Shown: positions 6,916 to 15,969 of the stretch, piece by piece
Position numbering within the stretch: position 1 is the stretch's first letter
Layout of the letters: every line of letters begins with the position of its first letter
Source of the DNA: Dehalococcoidia bacterium
Lineage (GTDB): Bacteria; Chloroflexota; Dehalococcoidia; Dehalococcoidales; DAOWLH01
Assembly: GCA_030638985.1 (NCBI GenBank)
Contig: DAOWDO010000008.1
Location: 1-17,047, forward strand
DNA length: 17,047 nucleotides
Direction: 5' to 3'
The notes under the pieces: generated by a model
The model's database searches: none
What the model saw: the letters and a program-made list of their open reading frames with translations, nothing else
Told to the model about the DNA's origin: nothing
Made by a program: the position numbers and the translations under genes

Positions 6916-7776
6916 TTAAAGGTCGCCCTTTTTCTGCTGCATCAATCTTACTTCGTCACCCACCTTGGCGTCAAGCAGAGAGCTGGCGTTGCCCCCCTTA
7001 AGGGACACTTCCAGATAGCCCGAGGAGCCAATCAGGGCGACAAGCCCACTGCCCTCGGCATAGGTGTGGCAGAGTCCCGAAATAAGCCGCTGGCCTATCT
7101 CAACAGCAGCCGGCTGCTTCTGCTGGAGTATATCCTCACCCTTTATATTGGTGATAAGGTTGCCGAAGCTGTCGATATGCAGGATGTGGCCCAGTAGCGA
7201 GCCGTCGGGCCTGGCGACCGGCCGCGGCTGGGGAAGCATCTCCACCGAGCTAACCGGCTCACCGAACTGTATCGGTGGGAAGCCCAGGGAAAGGAGGGCG
7301 GCTACCGGGGCGAAGACGTCCCGCCCGTGGAATGTTGGGCTCACCGGTGACCTCCAGAACTCGGGTTTGTTGATGTGGACGGCTTCTATATCCGCCCCCG
7401 GCTTCAACCCTTCCCTTATGGAGACCGCTCCCCCCTCGGTTACCGGACGGGCTAGGGATTCTTGAATGATATAGCTTAATACGCCGTTATCGGGGGCAAC
7501 AAACAGGCCCCGGGGCGTCTTTAAGATGATGGCCCGGCGCTCTGTTCCTACTTCGGGGTCAACCACTACCAGGTGGATGGTCTTCTTGGTAAAACACTGG
7601 TACACCGTGCTTAAGATAAAGGCGGCCTCGGCGATATTCTGGGGCTTTATGGTGTGGCAGATGTCAACCAGCTTGGCATCGGGATTGATACCCAGTATTA
7701 CTCCCTTCATCGATGCCACATAGGCGTCCTGCAGCCCGAAATCAGTGGTCAGCGTTATCGCGATACTCATAACCAT
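6916..7776 (-). CDS. SAM hydrolase (adenosine-forming), DUF62 family
   Basis: The product (286 residues) belongs to the S-adenosyl-L-methionine hydroxide adenosyltransferase family, which splits SAM into adenosine and methionine using water; the related fluorinase and chlorinase use halide. Seen: ITLTTDFGLQDAYVASMKGV near the start, VVDPEVGTERRAI, VAPDNGVLS, HGRDVFAP, DSFGNLITNI and a C-terminal IGSSGYLEVSLKGGNAS. The length fits plain hydrolases, and I see no obvious fluorinase-type insertion loop. Two starts are possible, ATG at 7776 or ATG at 7770 (MSIAIT); neither has a clear ribosome site. It starts 12 bases after the secG stop, so it is in the same operon. Its physiological role is not settled for the family. 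Confidence 0.93.
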   Translation of the reverse strand: MVMSIAITLTTDFGLQDAYVASMKGVILGINPDAKLVDICHTIKPQNIAEAAFILSTVYQCFTKKTIHLVVVDPEVGTERRAIILKTPRGLFVAPDNGVLSYIIQESLARPVTEGGAVSIREGLKPGADIEAVHINKPEFWRSPVSPTFHGRDVFAPVAALLSLGFPPIQFGEPVSSVEMLPQPRPVARPDGSLLGHILHIDSFGNLITNIKGEDILQQKQPAAVEIGQRLISGLCHTYAEGSGLVALIGSSGYLEVSLKGGNASSLLDAKVGDEVRLMQQKKGDL

Positions 7777-7788
7777 CCGTACCGGGTA

Positions 7789-8007
7789 TCAACTAAGTCC
7801 GAGTATTAATAACGAGATGGCAAGGAACAGGACCACCAGCACGATGGTTATCTGGAAAATTGTCTTTTCCACGCCCCTTTTCGTCCGGAAGACGGTGTCC
7901 GGCTGGCCGAAGATGCCCCCCAGGCCACCGCCTCTAACCTGAAACAGGAGAACCAGTATCAGTGCCACCGAAAGCACCATCTGAGCTATGGTTAAATAGG
8001 TCTGCAT
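7789..8007 (-). CDS. secG: Preprotein translocase subunit SecG
   Basis: A 72-residue inner-membrane protein with two hydrophobic helices (about residues 5-22 and 50-70) joined by the hallmark glycine-rich loop QVRGGGLGGIFG, followed by FRTKRGVEK. SecG is the accessory subunit of the SecYEG export channel. The start ATG follows the gatB stop by 7 bases, with a GAAGGA ribosome site lying within the end of gatB, so translation is probably coupled. The FRTKRGVEK form is, from memory, common in Chloroflexota SecG. Confidence 0.95.
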   Translation of the reverse strand: MQTYLTIAQMVLSVALILVLLFQVRGGGLGGIFGQPDTVFRTKRGVEKTIFQITIVLVVLFLAISLLILGLS

Positions 8008-8014
8008 CTTGTTT

Positions 8015-9487
8015 TCATCCTTCCCGTAGCCTTTTTTCTAATACCTTGCTGGCCATACCGGGATTAGCCCGCCCCCTGGTGGCCCGCATCATCTGGCCGA
8101 CGAGGAATTTCAGCGATTGCATCTTGCCTGCTTTGTAGTCGGCAACTGCCCCGGGATTGGCCGAGATAACCTCCCCGGCTATCTTGTCCAGCTCCTGGCC
8201 GTCGCTTATCTGCCTCAGCCCCTTCTGGGCGATAATTTCGGCGGCATCCTTACCCGTCTGGAACATCTCCTCAATCATTGACTTGGAAGTCGCCGTGCTG
8301 ATATCACCCTCCGCGTTAAAGACCAGTAATCTGACAAAGCGGTCGGGGTTGACCTTCTCTCTGAAGTCAGCGATATCTATGTTTCTGTCGTTTATAATGC
8401 GGCTGACTTCGCCTAAAAGCCAGTTGCTCACCTCTTTTGCTCCCTTATCCGGGGGCAGTTTGCTGTATGCCCCTGTCTTCAGGGAATCCTCAAAGTAATC
8501 GGCCATTGCCCTGGAAGCGGTCAGCAGCTCGGCGTCATAGAGGGGCAGGCCGTATTCGGCCATGAAGCGGTGGCGCCTGGCTTCCGGCAGCTCGGGCAGT
8601 TTAGATCTAATCTCTTCCGCCCAGTCACGCTTAATTACCAGCGGCGGCAGGTCCGGCTCCGGGAAGTAACGGTAGTCATGGGCGTACTCCTTGCTCCGCT
8701 GGGCTACCGTCTTCCCCTTGTCCTCAAGCCAGCCCCGCGTTTCCTGCACCAGCCTTTTGCCCTCGGCGGCTGCCTTCCGCTGTCTTTTGGCCTCGTATTC
8801 CAGCGCCCGGTAGACTGCCTTGAAGCTGTTCATGTTCTTGATCTCAACCTTGGCCAGTGTCTCTCTGTTGCCTAGCGGGCGAATGCTGATATTGGCATCG
8901 CAACGGAAGCTTCCCTCCTCCATGTTGGCCGTGGAGACCCCCAGGTAGCGCAGGATGCCGCGCAGCTTGATAAGATATTGCCGGGCCTCTTCCGGGGAGC
9001 GCAGGTCGGGCTCGCTGACAATCTCCATCAGTGGTACCCCGGAGCGGTTGACATCTACCAGGCTATAAGGGCCGTCAGGCGAATCACGGTGCAGCAGCTT
9101 GGCCACATCCTCCTCCAGGTGAACGCGGGTGATGCTTATCCTCTTTTTGTGACTGTTAATGTCCATAGTCAGGCAACCATTAATTCCAAAAGGGGCGTCA
9201 TACTGCGAAATCTGGTAGCCCTTCATCAGGTCGGGGTAGGGGTAGTTCTTGCGGTCAAATTTGGCGTATTGGGCGATTTCGCAGTTGAGTGCCAGGGCGG
9301 TCATTATGGTATATTCCACCGCCTGCCGGTTGATGGTGGGCAGGACACCGGGCATACCCAGACACACCGGGCAGACATGGGTATTGGGCTCGGCGTAGGC
9401 GTAGTCAGTGCTGCAGCGGCAGTACATCTTACTTTCAGTTGTCAGCTGGGCATGCACCTCAAGCCCGATAATGGTCTCGTAATCCAT
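8015..9487 (-). CDS. gatB: Aspartyl/glutamyl-tRNA(Asn/Gln) amidotransferase subunit B
   Basis: GatB is the kinase and tRNA-binding subunit of the GatCAB complex that turns Glu-tRNA-Gln and Asp-tRNA-Asn into the correct amide forms. The 490-residue product has the expected [15 protein letters not shown] start, zinc-type cysteines C-x-C and C-x2-C (Cys23, Cys25, Cys39, Cys42), the [18 protein letters not shown] segment, the [17 protein letters not shown] core and the C-terminal YqeY-like helical domain ending [21 protein letters not shown]. The frame is open to 9556, but 9487 is chosen because family proteins begin there and the promoter (9513-9542) lies inside the extension. The leader would be only about 20 bases with no clear ribosome site. 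gatA and gatC are not in the window. Confidence 0.97.
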   Translation of the reverse strand: MDYETIIGLEVHAQLTTESKMYCRCSTDYAYAEPNTHVCPVCLGMPGVLPTINRQAVEYTIMTALALNCEIAQYAKFDRKNYPYPDLMKGYQISQYDAPFGINGCLTMDINSHKKRISITRVHLEEDVAKLLHRDSPDGPYSLVDVNRSGVPLMEIVSEPDLRSPEEARQYLIKLRGILRYLGVSTANMEEGSFRCDANISIRPLGNRETLAKVEIKNMNSFKAVYRALEYEAKRQRKAAAEGKRLVQETRGWLEDKGKTVAQRSKEYAHDYRYFPEPDLPPLVIKRDWAEEIRSKLPELPEARRHRFMAEYGLPLYDAELLTASRAMADYFEDSLKTGAYSKLPPDKGAKEVSNWLLGEVSRIINDRNIDIADFREKVNPDRFVRLLVFNAEGDISTATSKSMIEEMFQTGKDAAEIIAQKGLRQISDGQELDKIAGEVISANPGAVADYKAGKMQSLKFLVGQMMRATRGRANPGMASKVLEKRLREG

Positions 9488-9512
9488 ATCTAAAACCCGT
9501 ATGAACCCACCC

Positions 9513-9542
9513 AGTATAGCAAGGTTGGCGATTGACTGACAA
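9513..9542 (-). promoter_or_regulatory. Sigma70-like promoter for the gatB operon
   Basis: On the minus strand, TTGTCA (9537-9542), an 18-base spacer and TATACT (9513-9518). The predicted start is near 9506, giving a leader of about 20 bases before the gatB ATG. It should drive gatB, secG, the SAM hydrolase gene, ubiA and the radical SAM gene, since all are on this strand with short gaps. Confidence 0.6.
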
Positions 9543-9651
9543 GGAGAGCGGTGCAAACTTTATGGCTGCGGGCGGGAATGTGCTCTGCCGGGAGAACATT
9601 GCAGTACATCGCCGGGGCCGGGGTGGGGTGCTTTTCCAAGCCACATATTCA

Positions 9652-9895
9652 TTAGTTTTGTATGATATCAATCAGCAGATAAAGTTCCTGCGAAGGCTCG
9701 GCTTCCTCATTTGTATACAGTAAAAACTCTACCTTTTCATCCTCGCCGGTATGCTCTGGAGTAAACCCCACCCCCGTCTCGTATTTATCATTATGCTCCA
9801 GGACCACCTGCTCCAGCCCGGCAGCAATCACCCCCCAGCACCACCACCCCCAGAAAAACCGGCAATATAAGATTTCTGATGTTTCTGATTGCCAA
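9652..9895 (-). pseudogene. Small membrane-anchored protein with a one-base frameshift; DUF1616-like C-terminus
   Basis: Two reading frames join into one plausible protein. The first frame, from about TTG 9895, encodes IRNIRNLILPVFLGVVVLG, a typical N-terminal membrane anchor, then hits a stop just past a run of six G (9831-9836 on the plus strand as C). Removing one base from the run continues as VIAAGLEQVVLEHNDKY and then a well-formed soluble part (GVGFTPEHTGEDEKVEF, LLYTNEEAEPSQELYLL) to the TAA at 9652-9654. The joined product is about 80 residues. The soluble part resembles, from memory, the C-terminal end of DUF1616-type envelope proteins. It could be a true pseudogene, a slippage-controlled gene or a sequencing error. 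The start is uncertain: no ATG was found, and the GAGAGGG is too close to the TTG. It lies between gatB and the trp promoter. Confidence 0.6.
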
Positions 9896-9980
9896 TCCCT
9901 CTCTTATTTAACGCCCACCAGTATATTATAAATCGGCGCCGGTGGTTAATCCTTGCCTGTAACCGGTGCTGCGATGGCAC

Positions 9981-10009
9981 TTGACAAGGGTGGGGCGGCT
10001 GTCTATACT
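9981..10009 (+). promoter_or_regulatory. trp operon promoter
   Basis: TTGACA (9981-9986), a 17-base spacer and TATACT (10004-10009): a near-perfect sigma70-type promoter. Transcription would start near 10016, just before the T-box leader. It is the best promoter in the window. Confidence 0.85.
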
Positions 10010-10020
10010 GGCGGTAAGAT

Positions 10021-10307
10021 AAACAGAAAAAAGCTGGGAACGAGACTAGTAGGCCCCCAGTGAGGCTCAAGAGAGCCGGGTAAGGTGTGAGCCGGTGCCG
10101 GTGCAGGGGTTGAATGGACTCGGGAGCTGCAAACCGAAAGGGGTTACCCCCAAGTAGGCTTTGCCGGAAGGGCACCGTTAGCAGAGCCCGGGGTATCGCT
10201 TTGTTGTGGTGAAGCCGTACCCGAGAAGAGATGATTGCCTCACTGGCAATCAATTAGGGTGGTACCGCGAAGGATAAACCTCTCGCCCCTATGGTGAGAG
10301 GTTTTTT
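10021..10307 (+). promoter_or_regulatory. Tryptophan-specific T-box riboswitch leader
   Basis: The leader senses uncharged tRNA-Trp and controls read-through into trpE. Seen: Stem I base GCT/AGC (10032-10034, 10125-10127) and GAG/CTC (10041-10043, 10119-10121); a specifier loop with AGTA (10047-10050) on the 5' side and specifier TGG (10115-10117, in GAATGGACT) on the 3' side; downstream elements AAGTAGG, CCGG and CCGTTAG typical of the class; an 8-bp hairpin TGATTGCC/GGCAATCA (10232-10252); and the canonical T-box AGGGTGGTACCGCG (10256-10269). The antiterminator would pair AGGG and GCG with CGCCCCT (10284-10290), competing with the terminator. The bulge base is U (TGGT), which predicts discriminator A in tRNA-Trp. 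The first gene is trpE, matching the TGG specifier. Confidence 0.95.
10276..10307 (+). terminator. T-box intrinsic terminator
   Basis: AAACCTCTC (10276-10284) pairs with GAGAGGTTT (10296-10304) as a 9-bp stem followed by a T run (10302-10307). Its 5' arm overlaps the CGCCCCT needed by the antiterminator, so the two folds exclude each other. It ends 17 bases before the chosen trpE start. Confidence 0.93.
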
Positions 10308-10324
10308 ATTTGGGGATGGTTATT

Positions 10325-11782
10325 ATGTATTACCCGTCACTGGAAGAGGTCAGGAGACTTAAAAAAGAGGGCAACCTGGTGCCGGTTTACCGGGAGGTCG
10401 TCGCCGACCTGGAGACACCGGTATCTGCCTTTTTGAAGATTAATCGTGGCGGCTATGGTTTCCTTCTGGAGAGCGTTGAAGGGGGGCAACGGCTGGCCCG
10501 CTATAGCTTCATCGGTGTCGAGCCCTACCGGGTGCTGGTCACCAGGGGGGAGGAAGGCACCAACCCGCTGCCGCTAATTGCCGGGGAGCTCGCTAAGCTC
10601 AAGATAGTGCCTGTCAGTGGCCTGCCCCGCTTCAGCGGTGGTGCCGTCGGCTATCTCGCCTACGAAACGGTGACTCGCTTTGAAGAGCTGCCCTCTCCCG
10701 TTGCTGATCCCCTGGGCTTGCCGGAAGCCGTGTTTATGTTTACCGATACCATGCTTGTCTTTGACCATGTCACCCACCGCATTAAAATCCTGAGCCATGC
10801 CCGCCTTGAAGAGGATGAAGTGGAAGTCGCTTACCAGAAGGCGGTGGACAGGATTGAGGCTCTGGCGGAGAGGCTGAGTCAGCCGCTCCAGTCCCCCTCG
10901 GCGAAGGCAACCACCGGTAAGAGTTATCCGCTTTCCTCAAACTTCACCAGAGAAGGGTTTGAGCAAAGTGTCTCCCGGGTTAAGCAGTACATTGCTGCCG
11001 GCGAGGCTATCCAGGTAGTGCCGTCCCAGCGGCTGTCCCAGCCGACGGAGGCGGCTCCCTTTGATATCTACCGGGCGCTGCGTACCATCAACCCCTCGCC
11101 CTATATGTTCTTCCTTGATTTTAAGGACTTTCAAATCATCGGCGCTTCGCCGGAGATTCTGGTGAGGGTGGAAGATGGGGTGGTGATGACCCGGCCCCTG
11201 GCCGGCACCCGGCCGCGGGGGAAAAGCCCGGCAGAGGATATCCGGCTGGAAGAGGAGCTCAAGAATGATGAAAAGGAGCGCGCCGAGCACATTATGCTGG
11301 TCGACCTGGGCCGCAACGACATCGGGCGGGTGAGCCAGCCGGGCACGGTTGAGGTCAGCGAACTGATGGAAGTGGAGCGCTACTCCCACGTCATGCACCT
11401 GGTTACCCATGTGCAGGGTAAGCTACGCCGGGACATGACCGCCTTTGATGCACTTAAGGCCTGCTTTCCGGCGGGCACGGTATCCGGCGCACCCAAAATC
11501 AGGGCGATGGAGATTATCGCCGAGATTGAGCCGGAGAAACGGGGGCCCTATGCCGGCGCGGTTGGCTATTTTTCCTTTTCCGGCAACATGGATATGGCGA
11601 TAGCCATAAGAACGATGGTGGTCACTAATGGCATCGCCTACACCCAGGCCGGCGGTGGTGTTGTCTATGATAGTGTCCCCGAGCGGGAGTACGAGGAGAC
11701 AATGAACAAGGCCGGGGCGCTGCTCAAGGCCGTCAGCCAGGCAGAGGGCAACACAGAGGAGAGCCATGCTGCTGCTGATTGA
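10325..11782 (+). CDS. trpE: Anthranilate synthase component I
   Basis: TrpE converts chorismate to anthranilate with ammonia supplied by TrpG. The product is 485 residues. Seen: the N-terminal LLESVEGG segment, which in the family forms part of the tryptophan feedback site; RPLAGTRPRGKSPAED, HIMLVDLGRNDIGRVS, FPAGTVSGAPKIRAMEII and the C-terminal QAGGGVVYDSVPEREYEET, all chorismate-binding core motifs. ATG 10325 is chosen because GGGG at 10312-10315 is correctly spaced and the family often starts MYYPSLEEVRRL; in-frame TTG 10310 and ATG 10316 are alternatives. First gene of the trp operon, after the T-box terminator; trpG overlaps its end by 17 bases. Confidence 0.97.
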   Translation: MYYPSLEEVRRLKKEGNLVPVYREVVADLETPVSAFLKINRGGYGFLLESVEGGQRLARYSFIGVEPYRVLVTRGEEGTNPLPLIAGELAKLKIVPVSGLPRFSGGAVGYLAYETVTRFEELPSPVADPLGLPEAVFMFTDTMLVFDHVTHRIKILSHARLEEDEVEVAYQKAVDRIEALAERLSQPLQSPSAKATTGKSYPLSSNFTREGFEQSVSRVKQYIAAGEAIQVVPSQRLSQPTEAAPFDIYRALRTINPSPYMFFLDFKDFQIIGASPEILVRVEDGVVMTRPLAGTRPRGKSPAEDIRLEEELKNDEKERAEHIMLVDLGRNDIGRVSQPGTVEVSELMEVERYSHVMHLVTHVQGKLRRDMTAFDALKACFPAGTVSGAPKIRAMEIIAEIEPEKRGPYAGAVGYFSFSGNMDMAIAIRTMVVTNGIAYTQAGGGVVYDSVPEREYEETMNKAGALLKAVSQAEGNTEESHAAAD

Positions 11783-12347
11783 CAACTACGACAGCTTCAC
11801 CTATAACCTCTTCCAGTACCTTTGCGAGCTTGGCGAGCAGGTTGAGGTGGTGCGCAATGACAGGATAACCGTCGGTGAAATTGACAGGTTAGGGCCGGAG
11901 CGCATTGTCATCTCGCCGGGGCCATCGGTCCCGGAGCGGGCAGGCATCTCCATCGAGGTTGTCCATCATTTCGGCCCCCGTCTGCCAATACTTGGTGTCT
12001 GCCTGGGGCACCAGTGCATCGGCTATGCCTACGGCGGGGTCGTCGGCCAGGCCAGTGATATTATGCACGGCAAGTCGTCTTTGATTCATCACCGGGGTGA
12101 GGGCGTATTTGCCGGTCTTGACAATCCCTTTTCCGCCATCCGCTACCATTCTTTGATGGTGCAGCACGATGGACTGCCGGACTGCCTGGAGGTAACCGCC
12201 TGGACAGAGGATGGTACCATTATGGGGCTCAGGCACCGCCACTACCCGGTGGAGGGTATCCAGTTCCACCCGGAGTCCTTTATGACGCCGGCGGGAAAGG
12301 ATTTGCTGAGAAATTTCCTTAGGATAGGGAGGACAAACAATGATTAA
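11766..12347 (+). CDS. trpG: Anthranilate synthase component II (glutamine amidotransferase)
   Basis: TrpG hydrolyses glutamine and passes ammonia to TrpE. The 193-residue class I amidotransferase has its nucleophile in GVCLGHQ (Cys79) and the rest of the triad in FHPES (His168, Glu170). MLLLIDNYDSFTYNL is the standard start, with GAGGAG upstream inside trpE. The oxyanion-side motif reads SPGPSVPERAGIS rather than the commoner SPGPGTP/SPGPCTP, a small variation. No pabB-type gene is seen nearby. The protein is stand-alone, not fused to TrpE or TrpD. Confidence 0.96.
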   Translation: MLLLIDNYDSFTYNLFQYLCELGEQVEVVRNDRITVGEIDRLGPERIVISPGPSVPERAGISIEVVHHFGPRLPILGVCLGHQCIGYAYGGVVGQASDIMHGKSSLIHHRGEGVFAGLDNPFSAIRYHSLMVQHDGLPDCLEVTAWTEDGTIMGLRHRHYPVEGIQFHPESFMTPAGKDLLRNFLRIGRTNND

Positions 12348-13359
12348 AGAAGCAATTATGAAACTGGTCTCCGGGCAATCACTGACTACGGAGGAGGCCG
12401 CCTCGGTTATGGAGGATATTATGAGCGGCCAGGCGACCCCGGCCCAGTTCGGCGCCTTTGTCACCGCCTTGAGGCTTAAAGGGGAAACGGTTGACGAGAT
12501 TATCGGTCTGGCGCGTACCATGCGGGCTAAAGCCGTGCCGGTAACCATCGATAAGCCGGTGGTGGATACCTGCGGCACCGGTGGTGACGGCGCCGCCACC
12601 TTTAATATATCCACGGCAGCGGCCTTTGTCGCCGCCGGCGCCGGGCTGACGGTGGCCAAGCACGGCAACCGGGCCATGTCCAGCCGGTGCGGCAGCGCCG
12701 ATGTCCTGGAGGCGCTGGGGGTGAAGATTGACCTCGGTGCCGTCCAGGTGCAGCGCTGCCTGGAAGAGGTGGGCATCGGCTTCATGTTTGCCCCGGTGTT
12801 CCACCCGGCAATGAAATATGCCGCCGCTCCCCGCAGAGAAATCGGCATCCGCACCGTGTTTAACCTTATCGGCCCGCTGACCAATCCCGCCGGGGCGAAG
12901 GCACAGGTTATCGGCGTCCCCGATGGCCTGTTCCTGGAGAGGCTGGCGCTGGCGCTCAGGGGCCTCGGCTGCCGGCATGCCCTGGTCGTCCACGGCGATG
13001 ATGGGCTGGATGAAATCACCGTTACCGGCCGGACTCAGGTCTGCGAGCTCGTGGATGGCAATATTGAACGCTATACCATCGGCCCCGAGGACTTCGGCCT
13101 CCCCAGGCACGGCCCGGAAAGCCTGAAGGGCGGTACTGCTGGGGAAAACGCTGAACTGATGGACAGCATCCTGGCCGGTGAGCGGGGGCCGCAGCGTGAC
13201 GTCGTCCTGATGAACTCCGCCGCCGTGCTGCTGGCAGGGGATAGGGTGACGACACTGGAGCAGGGGGTGGCGCTGGCCGGTGAAGTGATTGACAGCGGTG
13301 ATGCCCAGGCAAAGCTGGAAAGACTGATAGAGTTCACCAAAAGTATAAGCCAGAGGTAG
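12340..13359 (+). CDS. trpD: Anthranilate phosphoribosyltransferase
   Basis: TrpD joins anthranilate and phosphoribosyl pyrophosphate. The 339-residue product is normal length. Key motifs: CGTGGDG (residues 78-84) for PRPP binding, FNISTAAAFVAAGAG, KHGNR (107-111), and the metal-site region DGLDEIT. The ATG overlaps the end of trpG by 8 bases and is preceded by AGGGAGG, so translation is probably coupled to trpG. Confidence 0.97.
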   Translation: MIKEAIMKLVSGQSLTTEEAASVMEDIMSGQATPAQFGAFVTALRLKGETVDEIIGLARTMRAKAVPVTIDKPVVDTCGTGGDGAATFNISTAAAFVAAGAGLTVAKHGNRAMSSRCGSADVLEALGVKIDLGAVQVQRCLEEVGIGFMFAPVFHPAMKYAAAPRREIGIRTVFNLIGPLTNPAGAKAQVIGVPDGLFLERLALALRGLGCRHALVVHGDDGLDEITVTGRTQVCELVDGNIERYTIGPEDFGLPRHGPESLKGGTAGENAELMDSILAGERGPQRDVVLMNSAAVLLAGDRVTTLEQGVALAGEVIDSGDAQAKLERLIEFTKSISQR

Positions 13360-13361
13360 TG

Positions 13362-14135
13362 ATGTTTCTGGATGAAATTGTCATTCGTAGCAGGCAGGAC
13401 CTTGAAGCCAGAAAAAGCAAGCTCTCGATGGAGAATGTGCGGCGTCTGGCACTGGGCGCACCGCCGCCCCTTGATATGGCGGCTGCTCTGCGTGGTGACC
13501 ATGTCCGGCTTATCGCCGAGGTCAAAAAGGCGTCGCCCTCCCGGGGCGTCATCCGCCACGACTTTGACCCGGTGGCCATCGCCGGGAGTTATGCCGCCGG
13601 CGGCGCTTCGGTGATATCGGTTCTGACCGAGGGCAGGTACTTCGGCGGCAGCCTCAACCATCTGAAAGACATCAGGGAGGCCCTGGGAAACAGGCTGCCT
13701 CTGTTGCGAAAAGACTTCATCCAGGAACCATACGAGGTATATGAATCGCGGGTATGCGGCGCTGATGGCCTGCTACTCATCGTAGCCATTTTAGAAGCGG
13801 AGAGACTGGTGGAGCTTATGGAACTGAGCCGGGGGCTGGGAATGAGCTGTCTGGTGGAGGTGCATAACCAGGCCGAGCTTGGTATCGCCCTTGATAGCGG
13901 TGCCCGGATTATCGGCATCAACAACCGGGATTTAGAGACCTTTGATGTTGACATCAATACCACCGAGCGCTTGCGGCCGCTTATCCCGGAGGACCGCATC
14001 GTTGTCAGCGAGAGCGGTATAAAAAGCCGTGATGACATAGAGAAAATGGCCAGGCTGGCTGTCGACGCCGTTCTCGTTGGTGAGGCCCTGATCTCGGCAG
14101 CCGATATTACCGCTAAGCTGAAGGAGCTGCTGTGA
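13362..14135 (+). CDS. trpC: Indole-3-glycerol-phosphate synthase
   Basis: TrpC closes the indole ring in a TIM-barrel active site. The 257-residue product has [10 protein letters not shown] (53-62) with the catalytic lysine region, [26 protein letters not shown] and VSESGI, in the family order. ATG 13362 is preferred over the GTG at 13359 because it has AGAGG at a good distance and starts just after the trpD TAG (13357-13359). It is a single-domain enzyme, not fused to TrpF. Confidence 0.97.
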   Translation: MFLDEIVIRSRQDLEARKSKLSMENVRRLALGAPPPLDMAAALRGDHVRLIAEVKKASPSRGVIRHDFDPVAIAGSYAAGGASVISVLTEGRYFGGSLNHLKDIREALGNRLPLLRKDFIQEPYEVYESRVCGADGLLLIVAILEAERLVELMELSRGLGMSCLVEVHNQAELGIALDSGARIIGINNRDLETFDVDINTTERLRPLIPEDRIVVSESGIKSRDDIEKMARLAVDAVLVGEALISAADITAKLKELL

Positions 14136-14788
14136 CCAGAATTAAGGTATGCGGCCTTACCGAGGTTGACCATGCTCTGGCGGCTGCCGGGGCCGGCGCC
14201 GACTACCTGGGGCTGGTCTTTGCCCCCAGCCGGCGGCAACTCTCGCCGGAGAAGGCAGGGCAGATATCGGAGGCAGTTCACCGCCTGAGTCCGCGAACAC
14301 AGGTGGTCGGTGTTTTTGTCAATGCGCCGGTCGCAGATGTCAACCGCATCGCCCGCTGCTGCCGCCTGGATCTGGTGCAGCTCAGCGGCGGTGAAGAGTG
14401 GCAGTATTGCCGGCAGATTGGGCGGCCGGTAGTGAAGGTCATCCATGCGTCAGCCGGAATGTCGGCTGAGGATATTACGGCCGAAATCAAGGAAGGTTAC
14501 CAGTTATTAAAAGAGCCCATGTTTATGCTTGATTCGCAGGCTAAAGACGCCTATGGCGGTACCGGCAAGACCTTTGACTGGCAGCTGGCCGCAGATATAG
14601 CCGCCCGGTTTCCGGTGATAATCGCCGGCGGCTTAACGCCGGAAAACGTGGGCCAGCTTATCAGGCGGGCCAGGCCCTGGGGGGTTGATGTCTCCGGTGG
14701 CGTCGAGACGGATGGTGAAAAAGATGTAGGCAAAATCAGGACCTTCATCGAAAACGTGAGGCGGGCTGACATGGAGGAGGGCCATTGA
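14132..14788 (+). CDS. trpF: Phosphoribosylanthranilate isomerase
   Basis: TrpF isomerises phosphoribosylanthranilate. The 218-residue TIM barrel starts with TRIKVCGLT (catalytic Cys7) and has [27 protein letters not shown], the catalytic Asp in [19 protein letters not shown] and the phosphate-binding [10 protein letters not shown]. It starts at GTG, overlapping the trpC stop as GTGA. In pathway order it acts before trpC, but this gene order (C then F) is common. Confidence 0.96.
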   Translation: MTRIKVCGLTEVDHALAAAGAGADYLGLVFAPSRRQLSPEKAGQISEAVHRLSPRTQVVGVFVNAPVADVNRIARCCRLDLVQLSGGEEWQYCRQIGRPVVKVIHASAGMSAEDITAEIKEGYQLLKEPMFMLDSQAKDAYGGTGKTFDWQLAADIAARFPVIIAGGLTPENVGQLIRRARPWGVDVSGGVETDGEKDVGKIRTFIENVRRADMEEGH

Positions 14789-15969
14789 CAAAAGATAGTG
14801 GCTACTTTGGTGCTTTCGGCGGGCGGTTTGTACCGGAGACCCTGATACCGGCGCTGGATGAGCTGGCGGCTGCCTATGATGTTATAAAGACTGATGCCGA
14901 CTTCTGGTCTGAATATGGCCGGCTGTGCCGTGATTACGCCGGTCGGCCGACGCCGCTCTATCTGGCGGAGGGGCTGGGCCGGCGCTATGGCGGTGCCCGG
15001 ATATTCCTCAAGCGGGAGGACTTGGCGCATACCGGTGCCCACAAGATTAACAACGCCCTGGGGCAGGGGCTGCTTGCCCGCAGGATGGGCAAGCAGCGTA
15101 TTATTGCCGAGACCGGGGCGGGACAGCACGGGGTGGCTACTGCCGCCGTCTGCGCCATGCTCGGTCTTGAGTGTATTGTCTATATGGGCGAGGAGGATAT
15201 GCGCCGCCAGTCGCTCAATGTCTTTCGCATGAGGCTGATGGGCGCCGAGGTAAGGCCGGTCTCATCGGGCAGCCGTACGCTGAAGGACGCCATCAACGAG
15301 GCCATCAGGGACTGGGTGACCAATGTGACCACCACCCACTACCTGCTCGGTTCGGTGGTCGGCCCCCACCCCTACCCCACCATTGTCCGGGACTTCCAGT
15401 CGGTAATCGGCAAAGAGGCCAGACAGCAGATACTTGATAGGGAGGGCCGCTTGCCCGATTATATCGTCGCCTGCGTCGGTGGCGGCAGCAACGCTATCGG
15501 TATCTTCCATCCCTTCCTTGAGGACAAGAAGGTCAAGCTTATCGGGGTTGAGGCTGCCGGCAGGGGGCTTGGCACCGGAGAGCACGCCGCCTCGCTGGCT
15601 GCGGGAGAGGTCGGCGTCCTTCACGGGGCAAAGTCCTATGTTTTACAGAGCGCCGGCGGCCAGATTCGCCAGACGCACAGCATCTCTGCCGGCCTGGATT
15701 ACCCCGGAGTCGGCCCGGAGCACAGTTACCTCAAGGACACCGGGCGGGCCAGCTATGTTGCCGTAACTGATGAGGAGGCACTGGAGGGCTTCAAGCTGCT
15801 GTGCTGCATCGAGGGTATCACCCCGGCGCTTGAGTCGGCTCATGCCATATTCTACGCGGCCAGGCTAGCCGGCACCTTGAACCGGGAGCAGATTATCCTG
15901 GTGAACCTGAGCGGGCGGGGAGATAAGGATATCGATATCGTAGCTCAGGCATTGGAGGAGAAGCCGTGA
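14785..15969 (+). CDS. trpB: Tryptophan synthase beta chain
   Basis: TrpB condenses indole with serine using PLP. The 394-residue product has the PLP lysine in HTGAHKINN (Lys87, the same number as in Salmonella), the ETGAGQHG loop, [10 protein letters not shown] for the PLP phosphate and [13 protein letters not shown]. It is the usual TrpB1 form and sits beside trpA. The start is TTG overlapping the trpF stop (TTGA), with a strong GGAGGAGGG site upstream. Confidence 0.98.
   Translation: MTKDSGYFGAFGGRFVPETLIPALDELAAAYDVIKTDADFWSEYGRLCRDYAGRPTPLYLAEGLGRRYGGARIFLKREDLAHTGAHKINNALGQGLLARRMGKQRIIAETGAGQHGVATAAVCAMLGLECIVYMGEEDMRRQSLNVFRMRLMGAEVRPVSSGSRTLKDAINEAIRDWVTNVTTTHYLLGSVVGPHPYPTIVRDFQSVIGKEARQQILDREGRLPDYIVACVGGGSNAIGIFHPFLEDKKVKLIGVEAAGRGLGTGEHAASLAAGEVGVLHGAKSYVLQSAGGQIRQTHSISAGLDYPGVGPEHSYLKDTGRASYVAVTDEEALEGFKLLCCIEGITPALESAHAIFYAARLAGTLNREQIILVNLSGRGDKDIDIVAQALEEKP

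Noticed and set aside
9488..9556. Longer gatB starting at 9556
   Set aside because: The extra 23 residues are not family-like and cover the predicted promoter.
9828..10253. 141-codon minus-strand frame upstream of trpE
   Set aside because: Most of it is the reverse of the T-box leader and trp promoter; only the last codons run into the G tract of the small broken gene, in a third frame.
11889..13019. 376-codon minus-strand frame across trpG and trpD
   Set aside because: Antisense shadow of two certain genes, rich in Ser/Pro/Arg, with no family features.
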